A DNA stretch of 64,000 nt from Parapedobacter flavus (GCF_035818675.1 NZ_JAYKZZ010000001.1:785527-849526); one strand, 5' to 3'; shown: positions 12,656 through 22,955, counted from the stretch's first letter. A program made the numbers and translations. The notes: a model not told the origin generated them from the letters alone.

Positions 12656-15451
12656 ATGAAGAAGATATTTGCCATTGCGATCTTGATTCAGTGTGTGTTT
12701 TATATACGCGCACAGCCTCCATTGGGCCTTCCATCGCCCAATAATGCGTTCCTTGGGCAAGGAGGCAGCGATGCGGAAGTAGGTGTGGACCTCTATACCG
12801 GTACCGCACAAATAAATATTCCTATAGCAACGGCACAAGGCAAGGATTTGTCTATTCCGGTATCGCTGAATTACGTGGGCGGACGGGGTATCCGCGTGCA
12901 AGATTATGCCTCAAATGTAGGCCTAGGGTGGCAGCTTGCAGCGGGTGGTAATATCTCCCGGGTGGTCAGGGGATTACCTGATGAACATAACCAAGGCTAC
13001 TTGGGCAATCATACGACTTCCCATGAATGGGGTAAGAAAGTGGCGGATTGGGCCAATAACAATACCCCGCTACCCGATGAACTAACGGGAGGGCCGTGGC
13101 TTGACCCACCCACGGCCGACGGTGAGCCCGATCTTTTTGTGGTAAAAACGCCCTTTTTCAGTGTGCAATTTGTGTTAGATGAAAATGGGGAAGCTGTTTT
13201 TTCAAATAATACCGGATTGAAGATCATCCCGCACATCTTTCACGACACGCCAACGTCGCCGGAGGGATATGGTTTTACGGTAGTGGATGGGCAGGGAAAT
13301 CGTTACTGTTTCGGTGGGGCTGCATCGTCGTTTACTGAATCCGTTACAAGTAAGCTACTGGCGGCAAACCGCACGTATGTTTCAACTTGGTATCTGCATC
13401 GGATCATTACCTATAATGATAAGGAGACCATCCTATTTAGCTATATATCGTCTCCCGCCAACATGGCGTTGAAGCACCATCATTCCTCCATAACTGGGAA
13501 TGGCTCGGGTTCTTGGCAGCCAGCCGAACATGAAACATCCACCACGACCGTATCCCAGCCCAGGCAGCTTTCGGAAATCCAAACGTCAGTTTCCCGGATC
13601 ATGTTTTCCTATGCGTTTGACCGGACTGACCTGACAAATGCGGCGCGGCTTACTGCGATAGCCGTGAGCGCCAGAACCGGTACGACGGCAACGAAATTGC
13701 TGCGTACCTACAGGTTTGAATATGGGTATTTCGGTATGCCATCATCGGATCCCGAGCGGCTGCGGCTGAGACTGGACGGGATCAACGTTGAGGGAAATGG
13801 TGAACTAGCCGGACAGCTTATACCGTACCGGGAGTTTGAGTACTACACTGGTTATCAGCTTCCGGTCAGGGACACGGACCAGTTTGACTATTGGGGTTAC
13901 TACCGGATTATTTCGGGGGATCCGCTGAAGAACCCGGGTTTGCGAACACCGAACCTTAATCAAACGAAAGCGGGCATCTTGGTCTCGATTGGCGCGCTTG
14001 GAGGAGCTGAAACGGAACTCAATTATGAATTGAACAGTTGCCTGTACTCGTTATCCAGCAATATCGCGGTGGGCGGACTACGGGTGAAGTCCATTGTCCG
14101 GCGTGACCCGGGCAACCAGACGTTGACCACAACCTACAATTATAATGATGGCCAGGGGAGGTCCAACGGCCGTATCCGGACATTCTCGTATGACAACCTG
14201 ACCATCTCCAATGCGGCTAATACCTTGGTGAAGAATTTTTCGGAATCCGTATCCAACATCTATGATCTGAACGGCACCTTTATCGGATATCGGGCTGTTA
14301 AGACCATTTCACCGAGCGGGGGCTATACCGTCGCACGGTTCAATAGTTTTTCGGATTTCCCGGACGATATGAGCAACTGGGACAGTAACCCAAGCGGGTC
14401 TACCAGACCTCCGAATATCAGCTCATCCATTAACCTGGCTTATAAACGGGGCGTACCGCAATCGTATACCGTATACGACGCAAATGGCGACAAACTGACC
14501 GTTGATAGTTTCGTATATGTTTCGCAAACGACCCCCCTGCAACGCAAGGCATTCGCCTGGCAAAAAGTGGCATGGGGGATGACCATTCCGAATCAAAGCG
14601 CTGGTTTTGTCGTATCTTACCACTACTGGACAAATGTGGAGAACTTCCGGGTGGTGCAAGCCATCAAGCGGGTGTATGACCAGGCCAACCCGGGGGTATA
14701 TGCAGAAGCCACAGCCGGTTATCAGTATTCGCCGAACGGTTATTTTTTGGTGAGGTCGCCTGCGCGCTATGACTCACAGAATAGGTTCCATGAGACGGTT
14801 ACATATTACAGTGCAGACCCGGTGGCACCAGTAATCATGCCCGATTATGAGGCCAATTTGTCGATGCGGCAGGCCAACATGCTGACAGCAATCAGAACAA
14901 CGGAGACCACCGTCAACGGCAAGGCTGAGAAGACAGAAAATACGTATAGGCGAGTGCCCGGCACCTCTCCAGTGAAGGTACGTTTAGTCGCCAGCGAAAC
15001 CTTCAGCGACGGCGTATCGGTTGGCCGGAGCACATTTACGTATGACAGTAAGGAAAACCTGGTGACTACCCAGCCCGATCACGGCATGCCAACCACCGTA
15101 TTATACAGCTACAATAACACGTACCCCATTGCCGAAATCCAGAACGCGGACTACGCCACGGTGGTAACCGCGCTTGGTGGCCCTGCGGCGGTGGACAACT
15201 TTGCGGCCAGCTTTGCCCCCACGGCCGCCCAGGTTACCGCCTTTCTAGCTCCATTGCGAACAGCGTCCTCCCTGTCGGCGGCGTTGGTGACAACCCGGGC
15301 TTATGAACCGGGTGTGGGGGTGATACAGGAGGCCGATCCGCGGGGCAAGGTACTTTCATATGAATACGATGGTTTGCAGCGCCTGTTGCTGATCCGGGAT
15401 CATAACGGAAAGATTGCGGAAGAGTATAAATATAACTATCGAATCGACTGA
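12656..15451 (+). CDS. Secreted RHS/YD-repeat protein, first component of an RHS pair
   Basis: 931 residues from ATG 12656 (a TTG three codons earlier is rejected). The signal peptide is MKKIFAIAILIQCVFYIRAQ. Residues 30-110 contain YTGTAQINIPIATAQGKDLS and VGLGWQLAAGG, the SpvB/TcB-like opening common in Bacteroidota RHS gene pairs. Toward the end YD-repeat sequences appear: VLYSYNNTYPIAEIQNA and PRGKVLSYEYDGLQRLLLIR. No toxin tip follows; the frame ends in a YD repeat 22 bp before the second RHS gene. It probably forms part of the same secreted shell or surface fiber. Confidence 0.8.
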   Translation: MKKIFAIAILIQCVFYIRAQPPLGLPSPNNAFLGQGGSDAEVGVDLYTGTAQINIPIATAQGKDLSIPVSLNYVGGRGIRVQDYASNVGLGWQLAAGGNISRVVRGLPDEHNQGYLGNHTTSHEWGKKVADWANNNTPLPDELTGGPWLDPPTADGEPDLFVVKTPFFSVQFVLDENGEAVFSNNTGLKIIPHIFHDTPTSPEGYGFTVVDGQGNRYCFGGAASSFTESVTSKLLAANRTYVSTWYLHRIITYNDKETILFSYISSPANMALKHHHSSITGNGSGSWQPAEHETSTTTVSQPRQLSEIQTSVSRIMFSYAFDRTDLTNAARLTAIAVSARTGTTATKLLRTYRFEYGYFGMPSSDPERLRLRLDGINVEGNGELAGQLIPYREFEYYTGYQLPVRDTDQFDYWGYYRIISGDPLKNPGLRTPNLNQTKAGILVSIGALGGAETELNYELNSCLYSLSSNIAVGGLRVKSIVRRDPGNQTLTTTYNYNDGQGRSNGRIRTFSYDNLTISNAANTLVKNFSESVSNIYDLNGTFIGYRAVKTISPSGGYTVARFNSFSDFPDDMSNWDSNPSGSTRPPNISSSINLAYKRGVPQSYTVYDANGDKLTVDSFVYVSQTTPLQRKAFAWQKVAWGMTIPNQSAGFVVSYHYWTNVENFRVVQAIKRVYDQANPGVYAEATAGYQYSPNGYFLVRSPARYDSQNRFHETVTYYSADPVAPVIMPDYEANLSMRQANMLTAIRTTETTVNGKAEKTENTYRRVPGTSPVKVRLVASETFSDGVSVGRSTFTYDSKENLVTTQPDHGMPTTVLYSYNNTYPIAEIQNADYATVVTALGGPAAVDNFAASFAPTAAQVTAFLAPLRTASSLSAALVTTRAYEPGVGVIQEADPRGKVLSYEYDGLQRLLLIRDHNGKIAEEYKYNYRID

Positions 15452-15473
15452 TTGACACATAACACGGGAAATC

Positions 15474-18400
15474 ATGAAACAACCCATTGTTTTTCATCTG
15501 GCAGCGGCCGCGATCGTATGCCTGTGTTTTGGCCGCGTACGGGCGCAGGGCACAAACCCGGTATTCAATACCTATAGTGGCCAATCGGAGCTGTATGGTA
15601 CACAGAGTGTCACGCTGGCACCCGGGTTTGAGGTGCCCGTCGGATTTGCTGTACACATATATGTTGGGGCTCCCCCTGCCAGCACCAATCCTTTTTCGAA
15701 CGACCGGAATTACGTGTTGACGACCACCTATTTGCTGCCGGCGACTGACCCGATTGCGGATCCCACGCTAAACCAGGCTAGCCGCCAGATTACCTATTTC
15801 GATGGGCTTGGCAGACCCGCGCAGCAGGTGGCAATAAAAAGTTCGCCAGGCCTTAAAGACGTCGTTGTGCCCATCACCTACGACATACACGGAAGGAACT
15901 CAACCGGGTATCTGCCCTACGCAACAAATAGTGGCGGAAACGGGTATTTCAAAACCAACGCTGTATCCGAACAACAGGCTTTTTATAACGCTACCGGGCA
16001 AACGGGCAAACCGGTAATTAGTCACGCCTATGCACAAACTATTTTCGAGGCCTCGCCGCTAAACAGGGTGTTGGAGCAAGGGTCGCCCGGTGCACATTGG
16101 CAACCGCAAAGCGGAAGCATCCCCAACTCGGGTCATACGGTGAAAACGCTGGTAACCCTCAACACCACCGATGTGGTGCGATATAATGTGACCCTTTCGA
16201 CCACGAACGAACCTACGCCAGAGCACAACGGCAATTATGCTGCCAAGCAATTATATGTCAGTATTGTGAGAGACGAAAACTGGAAATCAGCTGACGGCAA
16301 AGCAGGTACTACGGAAGAATATACCGATAAAGACGGACGTGTCGTATTGCTTCGCACGTACAATAAGAATGGATCAACCGTGGTGACACTCTCCACTTAC
16401 TACGTCTATGACGATTTTGGAAGAATTACCTATGTGTTGCCCCCGGGTACGAACCCTGACGGATCCAGTGTGCCATCGACGGCAACGATTGCCAGCCTGG
16501 GCTACAAATACCGATATGACAAGATGGGGCGTAAGGTGGAGCAAACGCTGCCCGGCAAAGGAGTGGAATACTTCGTCTACAATAAGCGCCACCAACTCGT
16601 AGCTTCGCAAGATGCTAATCAACGGGCACGCCACGAATGGATGGTGAACAAGTATGATGCACATGGGCGGCTGGTCATCACCGGTTTATGGAATAATAAC
16701 AATACAGCCATTACGCGCACCGCTTTGCAAACACAGGTGGATGGATATACGACACTTTGGGAAAGCCGGAATACGAGCACCACTACCCATGGATACACGA
16801 ATGCCGCATGGCCTACGAACGTATCGACCTATTACTTGGTCAATTACTACGACACCTACAATATACCGGGGTTGCCTTCGAACTATGCCTACCAGACTTA
16901 TGGAGGTAATGTGAAAATTGCCAAGGCACCGGGCTTGCTAACCGGACGCAAAACATGGACGTTGAACAGCCCAGCTACCGTACTTTGGGCAGTAACTTAC
17001 TATGACATCGATGCGCAGGTTATCCAAACCCATGTAGGCAATCACCTTGGGGGAAAAGATGTGGTGAGTAGTACCTATGATTTTACCGGCCAATTAGCCA
17101 CCGGTCGCCGGGTACACACGGGCCCTTCGAGCCAAACCGTCACGGTAACCAACAGCTACTCATACGACCATGCCGGCAGGCTGGTCGATGTAAAACAGAA
17201 AACCGGTGCTGACCCGGAGATCACGTTGGCACACCACACGTACAACGAGCTTGGTCAGCTCATTGACAAGAAGCTGCACCTGAAGGCAGGGCAGACGAAA
17301 TACCTGCAAAGTGTAGACTACCGTTATAATGCCCGCGGTTGGCTTACTTCCGTAAATGACCCCAATCTAGCGGCCAATAATACGTTAAATAAAGACGACG
17401 CCACCAGCGGTGCGGATTTATATGGAATGGCCATTGATTATGAAAATGCGGCAGTGGCACCTCAATACAATGGCAACATAGCGGGTATACGGTGGAAGAC
17501 CAAGGCTGCATCGGGTATGACTCCCGCACCGCCGCAGCTCGGTTACCGCTTCGGCTATGATGCCATCGGGCAGATGACCACTGCCCTGTCATCCACAAAT
17601 GGCACCTGGGACGGAAACCATAGCGAGCACATCCGCTACACCAATACGGGCAACATCGACCGCATCGGACGCTGGGCCCGGACGGGTAGCGCCAAACGGC
17701 AGATCGATAGCCTGGTGTTTACATACAGCGGTTATCGCCATACACGCATTGATGACATCAGTACACAGGCCACCACCTATAAAGCGATGGGCTTCAACGA
17801 TGGGGTGCAGCAGGCCAATGAATACACCTACGATACGAACGGTAATGCGACGAAGGACCTCAATAAAGGGGTCACAACGATTAGTTACAACGTATTCAAC
17901 CTGCCCGAGGTGATTACCTTCACGAGCAGTCCGGTGAAGAAAATCACATACCTGTACGACCGTACGGGGAAGAAGCTGCAGCGGAAATATACGAACGGTA
18001 GCACGGTAGAGACGACAGACTATGTTGCAGGTATCCAGTATGAGCAGGGCGTGCTGGCTTATGTGCAAACCGGTGAAGGAAGGGCACGCCGCAATGGAAC
18101 GTCCAATAATTACTTTTATGAGTACGCACTTACGGATCACCTGGGTAGCACGCGTGTGATGTTCGATGCTAATCCCTCGGACAACAACCAAACCACGGCG
18201 CGGGTTATCCAGCAGACGGCATACTATCCCTACGGTATGGCGATGTACGGTGACCCGGCCAATGGGCTACATCTTTCATTTGTGTCGGGAACGAAGAACC
18301 ATTATCTTTATAGCGGTAAGGAGTTGCAGGAACAGGGCGGGCTGAACTGGTACGACCATGGGGCACGGTTCTACGATCCATCGATTGGACGGTGGAATGT

Positions 18401-19250
18401 GATGGACCCTGCGAGTCAGTTCAGCAACCCGTATTTAGCGATGGGGAATACCCCGGTGATCTACGTCGATCCGGACGGGGAGTGGGTACATATCGCGATC
18501 GGCGCCGTGGTGGGTGGTGTTGTCAATACAATCACCCATTGGGATGAGGTAGCCAAGGGCGGGTTCTGGGAAGGCGCGAAGGCCTTTGGTGTTGGAGCCG
18601 TTGCGGGTGCATTGGGTGCGGCAACGGGTGGCGCCGCAGTGGGAGGAGCCCTGACTCTGTCGACAACCTCGGTTGCCGGTGGGGTTGTGATGGGCAGTGT
18701 TGGTGCCGTGTACAACGACATGGCGCTTGGCGTCGGTAACATGATTGCCTTCGGTGATCCCTATGAGCTTTCGCTGAAGCGGTTGGGTACGACAGCTTTT
18801 TTTGGCGGAATCACTGGCGGTGCGGCGGCTGGCAGCTCCAACCTGATCCGGGGTGCGAATTTCTGGACAGGAGCGAAGGCAACATCGAGTGTTTCACACA
18901 TGGTGAAAGACGGGATTGTGAACCAACAGGGTAAACTGACTTCCCAATCCCGAAAGGTGTATGTGAATGAGGTAGGTAAGGGGGGAACTGCCCCGAAAGG
19001 TTGGATAACACAAGCAAGTAAAAAAGGTGGTGGCACTGTTTTTAAAGACCCAAGTAACCCACACAACATAATTAGGCAAATGCCAGGAAACCCAAATAGT
19101 CCAAATGTACTACAGCAAAATCCTTATGTGAAATTTATGAAAGATGGCAAGTTCTATGATGTAAATGGAAAAGTTCTTCCGAATGGTAATGTTCCAGGAG
19201 CTCATATTCCATTAAATCAATTTGATATAAATAAGATGCCAAAATTTTAG
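15474..19250 (+). CDS. DUF6443/RHS polymorphic toxin with variable C-terminal tip
   Basis: 1258 residues. After a signal peptide ending near VRAQG comes the DUF6443 opening (ASRQITYFDGLGRPAQQVAI), then a long YD-repeat body. The RHS-associated core is unmistakable: YALTDHLGSTRVMFDA, QTAYYPYGM, YSGKELQEQGGLNWYDHGAR and FYDPSIGRWNVMDP, ending in YVDPDGEW near residue 1005. Beyond it lies a Gly/Ala-rich pretoxin linker and a small AT-rich tip (last about 90 residues) with VFKDPSNPHNIIRQMPGNPN and GAHIPLNQF. The MPGN-x-x-SPN pattern recurs in polymorphic toxin tips, but I cannot name the enzyme activity. The immunity candidate starts 4 bp later. Confidence 0.85.
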   Translation: MKQPIVFHLAAAAIVCLCFGRVRAQGTNPVFNTYSGQSELYGTQSVTLAPGFEVPVGFAVHIYVGAPPASTNPFSNDRNYVLTTTYLLPATDPIADPTLNQASRQITYFDGLGRPAQQVAIKSSPGLKDVVVPITYDIHGRNSTGYLPYATNSGGNGYFKTNAVSEQQAFYNATGQTGKPVISHAYAQTIFEASPLNRVLEQGSPGAHWQPQSGSIPNSGHTVKTLVTLNTTDVVRYNVTLSTTNEPTPEHNGNYAAKQLYVSIVRDENWKSADGKAGTTEEYTDKDGRVVLLRTYNKNGSTVVTLSTYYVYDDFGRITYVLPPGTNPDGSSVPSTATIASLGYKYRYDKMGRKVEQTLPGKGVEYFVYNKRHQLVASQDANQRARHEWMVNKYDAHGRLVITGLWNNNNTAITRTALQTQVDGYTTLWESRNTSTTTHGYTNAAWPTNVSTYYLVNYYDTYNIPGLPSNYAYQTYGGNVKIAKAPGLLTGRKTWTLNSPATVLWAVTYYDIDAQVIQTHVGNHLGGKDVVSSTYDFTGQLATGRRVHTGPSSQTVTVTNSYSYDHAGRLVDVKQKTGADPEITLAHHTYNELGQLIDKKLHLKAGQTKYLQSVDYRYNARGWLTSVNDPNLAANNTLNKDDATSGADLYGMAIDYENAAVAPQYNGNIAGIRWKTKAASGMTPAPPQLGYRFGYDAIGQMTTALSSTNGTWDGNHSEHIRYTNTGNIDRIGRWARTGSAKRQIDSLVFTYSGYRHTRIDDISTQATTYKAMGFNDGVQQANEYTYDTNGNATKDLNKGVTTISYNVFNLPEVITFTSSPVKKITYLYDRTGKKLQRKYTNGSTVETTDYVAGIQYEQGVLAYVQTGEGRARRNGTSNNYFYEYALTDHLGSTRVMFDANPSDNNQTTARVIQQTAYYPYGMAMYGDPANGLHLSFVSGTKNHYLYSGKELQEQGGLNWYDHGARFYDPSIGRWNVMDPASQFSNPYLAMGNTPVIYVDPDGEWVHIAIGAVVGGVVNTITHWDEVAKGGFWEGAKAFGVGAVAGALGAATGGAAVGGALTLSTTSVAGGVVMGSVGAVYNDMALGVGNMIAFGDPYELSLKRLGTTAFFGGITGGAAAGSSNLIRGANFWTGAKATSSVSHMVKDGIVNQQGKLTSQSRKVYVNEVGKGGTAPKGWITQASKKGGGTVFKDPSNPHNIIRQMPGNPNSPNVLQQNPYVKFMKDGKFYDVNGKVLPNGNVPGAHIPLNQFDINKMPKF

Positions 19251-19254
19251 ATTA

Positions 19255-19599
19255 ATGGATAAAATAATCGAGAGTATATACAGAATGATAATTGAATTGT
19301 CTGATTTGAGCTTACAACGAAAGCTGTGGTTAAATGAAGACAATGACACGAGGTTAATTTCTTCTTATACCGAATTGATGTGTTCGTTATTTGATGATTT
19401 TAATTTTGATGATTTTATTGATAATAAAGCTTCTAAAATAGGATTGTCTAATGCCGCCATTTTTGAATTGAATAACTTAAGAAAGTTGTTAAATAACTAT
19501 AATGAAAAAGATTCGGATGAAGAAATAATAAAGGACCCTAAATGGAAAAAAGTCGTTGAACGCGCTAAAATAGCAATACGCGAATGGGATAAATCGTAG
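19255..19599 (+). CDS. Putative immunity protein for the RHS toxin tip
   Basis: 114 residues, acidic and mostly helical by composition (ELSDLSLQRKLWLNEDNDT, then LFDDFNFDDFIDNKASKIG). It starts 4 bp after the toxin stop on the same strand and shares its sudden AT-richness (about one third GC against about half in the neighbours). Position, size, acidity and composition are those of immunity genes that travel with their toxin tip. No family was recognised, and binding to the toxin is inferred only. Confidence 0.65.
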   Translation: MDKIIESIYRMIIELSDLSLQRKLWLNEDNDTRLISSYTELMCSLFDDFNFDDFIDNKASKIGLSNAAIFELNNLRKLLNNYNEKDSDEEIIKDPKWKKVVERAKIAIREWDKS

Positions 19600-19992
19600 T
19601 TGACGCTAAGGGGAGTACGAGCTTTGTTAAAGCCTCTAAGCTTAGGTTCTACTGGACGATCGGGTATAGGAAAATATACTGGAAAGCCATTTTGCCCATA
19701 TTTTGGCGGTTGCGTAGGGTATGACCACCGGCTTCCGTCGCGAATTGACCACCCGTATAGGATAAATGAATACCTCGTTAAACAGGCTTTTACAACGCTT
19801 TGGATTAATATGATGGTAGTCACCACGGTCATATCGAATGATCATCAAACTTCGGAATCGGGTTTTGACCTTCGTGTTTTCTTCGTGCCTGGCCGATAGG
19901 GAACCTAGCATGAATCGGTGAGAAAACGATAGTAATTTATTGAAATTAAACGGTTATTAGATACTTTTTACAAACTGAAAAATTAAATTAAG
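19600..19992. other. Gene-free stretch after the toxin/immunity pair
   Basis: 393 bp with no convincing gene. A TTG-initiated plus-strand frame (19600-19899, 99 codons) and minus-strand frames over the same bases show no family motif and no codon pattern like the neighbours. It may be the scar of earlier toxin/immunity exchange. The last 55 bp hold the promoter of the next gene. Confidence 0.4.
19940..19969 (+). promoter_or_regulatory. Promoter of the secreted protein gene at 19993
   Basis: TTG at 19940-19942 and TACTTTTT at 19962-19969 are separated by 19 bp, a good fit to the Bacteroidota -33/-7 pattern (TTG, 19-21 bp, TAnnTTTG) with one mismatch in the last base. The ATG follows 23 bp later. 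Confidence 0.45.
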
Positions 19993-21033
19993 ATGAGCCT
20001 TGCCCTAAAAAGACGTATTTGCCCACTCATGCTGCTTGTCGTTGTTATTGTTACCGCTGGTTATGCTCAGAATAGGGAGAAGCATTTTGTATTGGAACTG
20101 CCAACCGCAGTGGTTTCACATAGCTTTTATAAGATAATTGATTTCCTGGACTCCCGGACCGATACCAGTAATTTAGGTTTGGTACAGAAAGGCGTGCTGA
20201 ACGCTCCTGCTCGGGTGGTCGCTGAGCCAGCGCTTGGGCTACAACTCGCTAACGCACTTGCCGCTCTTACGGATTCGACCGCTGGGGACGGGCGGCTCCT
20301 TGTGCAGCTAAGGCATATGCAGTTTGCCGAATTAAGTGGTTCGTTTACTGAAAAAGGACATTGCTACATGCGGGTGTCACTTTATACTGAGCAGGATGAC
20401 CGCTATTTTTCTTTGGCTACAATAGATACCGTGGTTTCTGTTGAATCTATGGAGGTAACCAATGCCTTGCTGCGCCGTACCGGCAATACCCTGGTTGATT
20501 TCATCGCGGTGAACCTGTCTCGCCAACCTAAAACACAAACGAACTATTCACGCGTGGAGGTGATGGCGATGGATAGCATTGAAAAACGAAATATTCCGCT
20601 TTATACTACGGACACGTATGCTGAGGGTCTTTATAGGACCTACCAGTCATTCGCGGCCCAGACTCCTGATGCACAGGTGGAGGTCCGTGAGAAGGCCGGT
20701 ACGAAAACCCGGGTAACGGTATCCGATGCTTCGGGGAAGGCAAGGAAAGTAAGGTCAAAGGATGTGTATGCCATCGTATATCGAGGGCAGCCTTATGTGG
20801 CTACGAGCTATGGCTATTATCCGTTGTGGCGCGAAGGGGATGATTTGTTTTTTATGGGTAAAGACAAGGTAGCTGCTGCAGCTAGTGACGTTATCGTTGC
20901 AAGTGCATTCTTTGGCATTGCGGGAGCGCTCATTGCTTCTAATGCTGAGGCTGCTTTTGAAATGAAACTTGACCACCTGAATGGTGGTTTTATCCGGCTG
21001 CGTGAAATTCCCAACGTAGCTCGCCAACTTTAA
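19993..21033 (+). CDS. Secreted protein of unknown function
   Basis: 346 residues. A signal peptide (LMLLVVVIVTAGYAQN) ends near residue 27. The first half is a beta-rich domain with repeated Thr/Ser/Asp segments. The second half contains YAIVYRGQPYVATSYGYYPL and then a hydrophobic Ala-rich stretch (SDVIVASAFFGIAGALIAS) that could insert into or contact a membrane. It is followed 9 bp later by an outer-membrane beta-barrel gene on the same strand, and the two are probably co-transcribed. I do not recognise the family. Confidence 0.7.
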   Translation: MSLALKRRICPLMLLVVVIVTAGYAQNREKHFVLELPTAVVSHSFYKIIDFLDSRTDTSNLGLVQKGVLNAPARVVAEPALGLQLANALAALTDSTAGDGRLLVQLRHMQFAELSGSFTEKGHCYMRVSLYTEQDDRYFSLATIDTVVSVESMEVTNALLRRTGNTLVDFIAVNLSRQPKTQTNYSRVEVMAMDSIEKRNIPLYTTDTYAEGLYRTYQSFAAQTPDAQVEVREKAGTKTRVTVSDASGKARKVRSKDVYAIVYRGQPYVATSYGYYPLWREGDDLFFMGKDKVAAAASDVIVASAFFGIAGALIASNAEAAFEMKLDHLNGGFIRLREIPNVARQL

Positions 21034-21042
21034 TTGGTTAAT

Positions 21043-21729
21043 ATGAACCGTATCACACGTATCAGCCTGAACCTGGCCTGGGGCCTGTTTTTCGGCATGT
21101 CATTGGGATGGGCGCAGCAGTCTCAAACCGGCTTCGACCGGTGGCAGGTATCACTAAGTGGTGGCTATGGCTACCGGCCGGCAAAACTCAATGCCAATGT
21201 ACCCAGCGAATTTGTTTCCTATGCCAAGAAATTGAAAAGTGGCTGGGTACTGGATGGCACCGCTTATTATTTTCTGAATCCCAAACTGGGCCTGGGGCTG
21301 CATGCCAACCGCTTTGCCTCGTCAAACAGCATAGCCGACGTGTATGTAACCGATGTATACGGCAACACCCAATACGGCACCATGAGTGACAATATTTCCA
21401 TTACCTTCGTTGGCCCCGGCGCGGTTTTCCGACAGACATTTTCCGACGGAAATACGTTTTTGGCAGGGGCATCGCTGGGCTATGTGGGCTACCTGAACCG
21501 CTTTGAGATAATTACAACCCAGCGGATAAAAGGGGCAACTGCGGGGTACATCGCCCATGTAGGGTACGATATCCGCTTGTCGGATCATTTGTCAATCGGT
21601 GCAAAGATTGCGGCCACCACCGGTATTCTGGGCAGGTTTACCGTAGATGGAAACGAGATGGAGCTGGATGATGAAAATAAGGAAAACCTCGGTCACATCG
21701 ATATCGCTTTAGGAATCCGGTTCCACTGA
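21043..21729 (+). CDS. Outer-membrane beta-barrel protein, porin-like
   Basis: 228 residues from ATG 21043 (a TTG at 21034 is the alternative). A signal peptide ends at WAQQS. The mature part has alternating short strands with Gly and aromatic residues (SGGYGYRPAKLNANVPSEF, YYFLNPKLGLGLHANRF, AHVGYDIRLSDHLSIGAKIA) and ends in ALGIRFH. The terminal aromatic-x pattern and about eight strands fit a small OmpW/OmpA-type barrel. It is probably encoded in one operon with the secreted protein upstream. Substrate or partner is unknown. Confidence 0.7.
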   Translation: MNRITRISLNLAWGLFFGMSLGWAQQSQTGFDRWQVSLSGGYGYRPAKLNANVPSEFVSYAKKLKSGWVLDGTAYYFLNPKLGLGLHANRFASSNSIADVYVTDVYGNTQYGTMSDNISITFVGPGAVFRQTFSDGNTFLAGASLGYVGYLNRFEIITTQRIKGATAGYIAHVGYDIRLSDHLSIGAKIAATTGILGRFTVDGNEMELDDENKENLGHIDIALGIRFH

Positions 21730-21770
21730 CATCAGAATCGACCATGGGCGGTAAATGTCACAGATATTTA

Positions 21771-21778
21771 TACCTTTG
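21771..21778 (+). promoter_or_regulatory. -7 promoter box of galM
   Basis: TACCTTTG exactly matches TAnnTTTG and lies 25 bp before the ATG at 21804. No clear TTG box is visible 19-21 bp upstream. Confidence 0.45.
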
Positions 21779-21803
21779 ATGTTTAACACGAAACGAAGCA
21801 CCA

Positions 21804-22955
21804 ATGACAATACCTGCCAATACCCTCGCCTGCGGAGTGATAACCATAGCCATGCTAGCGGCCTGCAACCCCCAGCCGGAAGTACAAAAAACCCGATCGG
21901 GATTGGATAGGCGCGATTTCCAAACGGTAGTAAACGGCGACTCGACCAACTTGTACGTTATTCGCAATGCAAGTGGGATGGAAGCATGCATCACCAACTA
22001 CGGTGGCCGCATCGTGTCGTTGATGGTGCCCGATGCGAAAGGCGAATTCCGAGATGTGGTGCAGGGGTTTGCCCACATCGATGACTATACCGCCACACCG
22101 TCTTCTTTCGGTGCTACCATGGGCCGCGTGGCCAACCGCATTGCCAACGGCCGCTTCGTGTTGGACGGCGATACCGTACAGCTGGACCGCAACAACGGCC
22201 AGCACACCATCCACGGTGGGGGGGAAGGCTGGCGCGGACAGGTGTTTACAGCCGACCAACCCAACGATAGTACGCTGGTGCTCGCGTATATATCGCCCGA
22301 CGGCGAAAGCGGTTTCCCCGGCGAAGTAACCGTGCGTGTAACCTTCGCCGTGAACCAACACAATGAACTGGCTATCAACTACGAAGCGGAAACGACCGAA
22401 AAAACCGTGATCAACCTCACCAACCACAGCTTTTTCAACTTGGCCGGCGACCCCGAAAAGACGGTGCTTGACAATGTGTTGTACGTGAATGCCACTGATT
22501 ATACACCGCTGGATAGCACGCTCATTACCACCGGCGAGATACAACCCGTGGCGGGCACACCGTTTGACTTTACCGAACCGTTACCCATCCGTGCGGCCCT
22601 GGGGCGCGACTCCTTAAATGCGCAACTACAGATAGCCAGTGGCATAGACCACAACTTTGTGTTGAATACCAACGGAAGCATCGATGAACCTGCCGCCCGG
22701 CTATATGCACCCGGTAGTGGCATCGCCATGGAGGTATACACCACCGAACCGGGCATGCAGGTATATACCGGCAATATGCTCGATGGCTCGCGCACCGGTA
22801 AAGAAGGGGTGCCCTATGCGAAACAATCCGCCATTTGCCTCGAAACCCAGCACTTCCCCGATGCACCCAACAAACCGCACTGGCCCACTACCGTGCTCGA
22901 ACCGGGCGACACGTACACCAGCACCTGCATCTATCGTTTTTCGGTGGGGCAGTAA
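21804..22955 (+). CDS. galM: Aldose 1-epimerase (mutarotase), lipoprotein
   Basis: 383 residues. The signal peptide ends in the lipobox MLAACN, so the mature protein is probably a lipid-anchored periplasmic enzyme. GalM landmarks are present: ITNYGGRIVSLMVPD, GATMGRVANRIANGRF, the catalytic His in NLTNHSFFNLAG, GIDHNFVLN and the catalytic Glu in ICLETQHFPDAPNKP. It interconverts alpha and beta anomers of sugars such as glucose and galactose. It has its own promoter and no sugar-pathway genes adjoin it. Confidence 0.93.
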   Translation: MTIPANTLACGVITIAMLAACNPQPEVQKTRSGLDRRDFQTVVNGDSTNLYVIRNASGMEACITNYGGRIVSLMVPDAKGEFRDVVQGFAHIDDYTATPSSFGATMGRVANRIANGRFVLDGDTVQLDRNNGQHTIHGGGEGWRGQVFTADQPNDSTLVLAYISPDGESGFPGEVTVRVTFAVNQHNELAINYEAETTEKTVINLTNHSFFNLAGDPEKTVLDNVLYVNATDYTPLDSTLITTGEIQPVAGTPFDFTEPLPIRAALGRDSLNAQLQIASGIDHNFVLNTNGSIDEPAARLYAPGSGIAMEVYTTEPGMQVYTGNMLDGSRTGKEGVPYAKQSAICLETQHFPDAPNKPHWPTTVLEPGDTYTSTCIYRFSVGQ

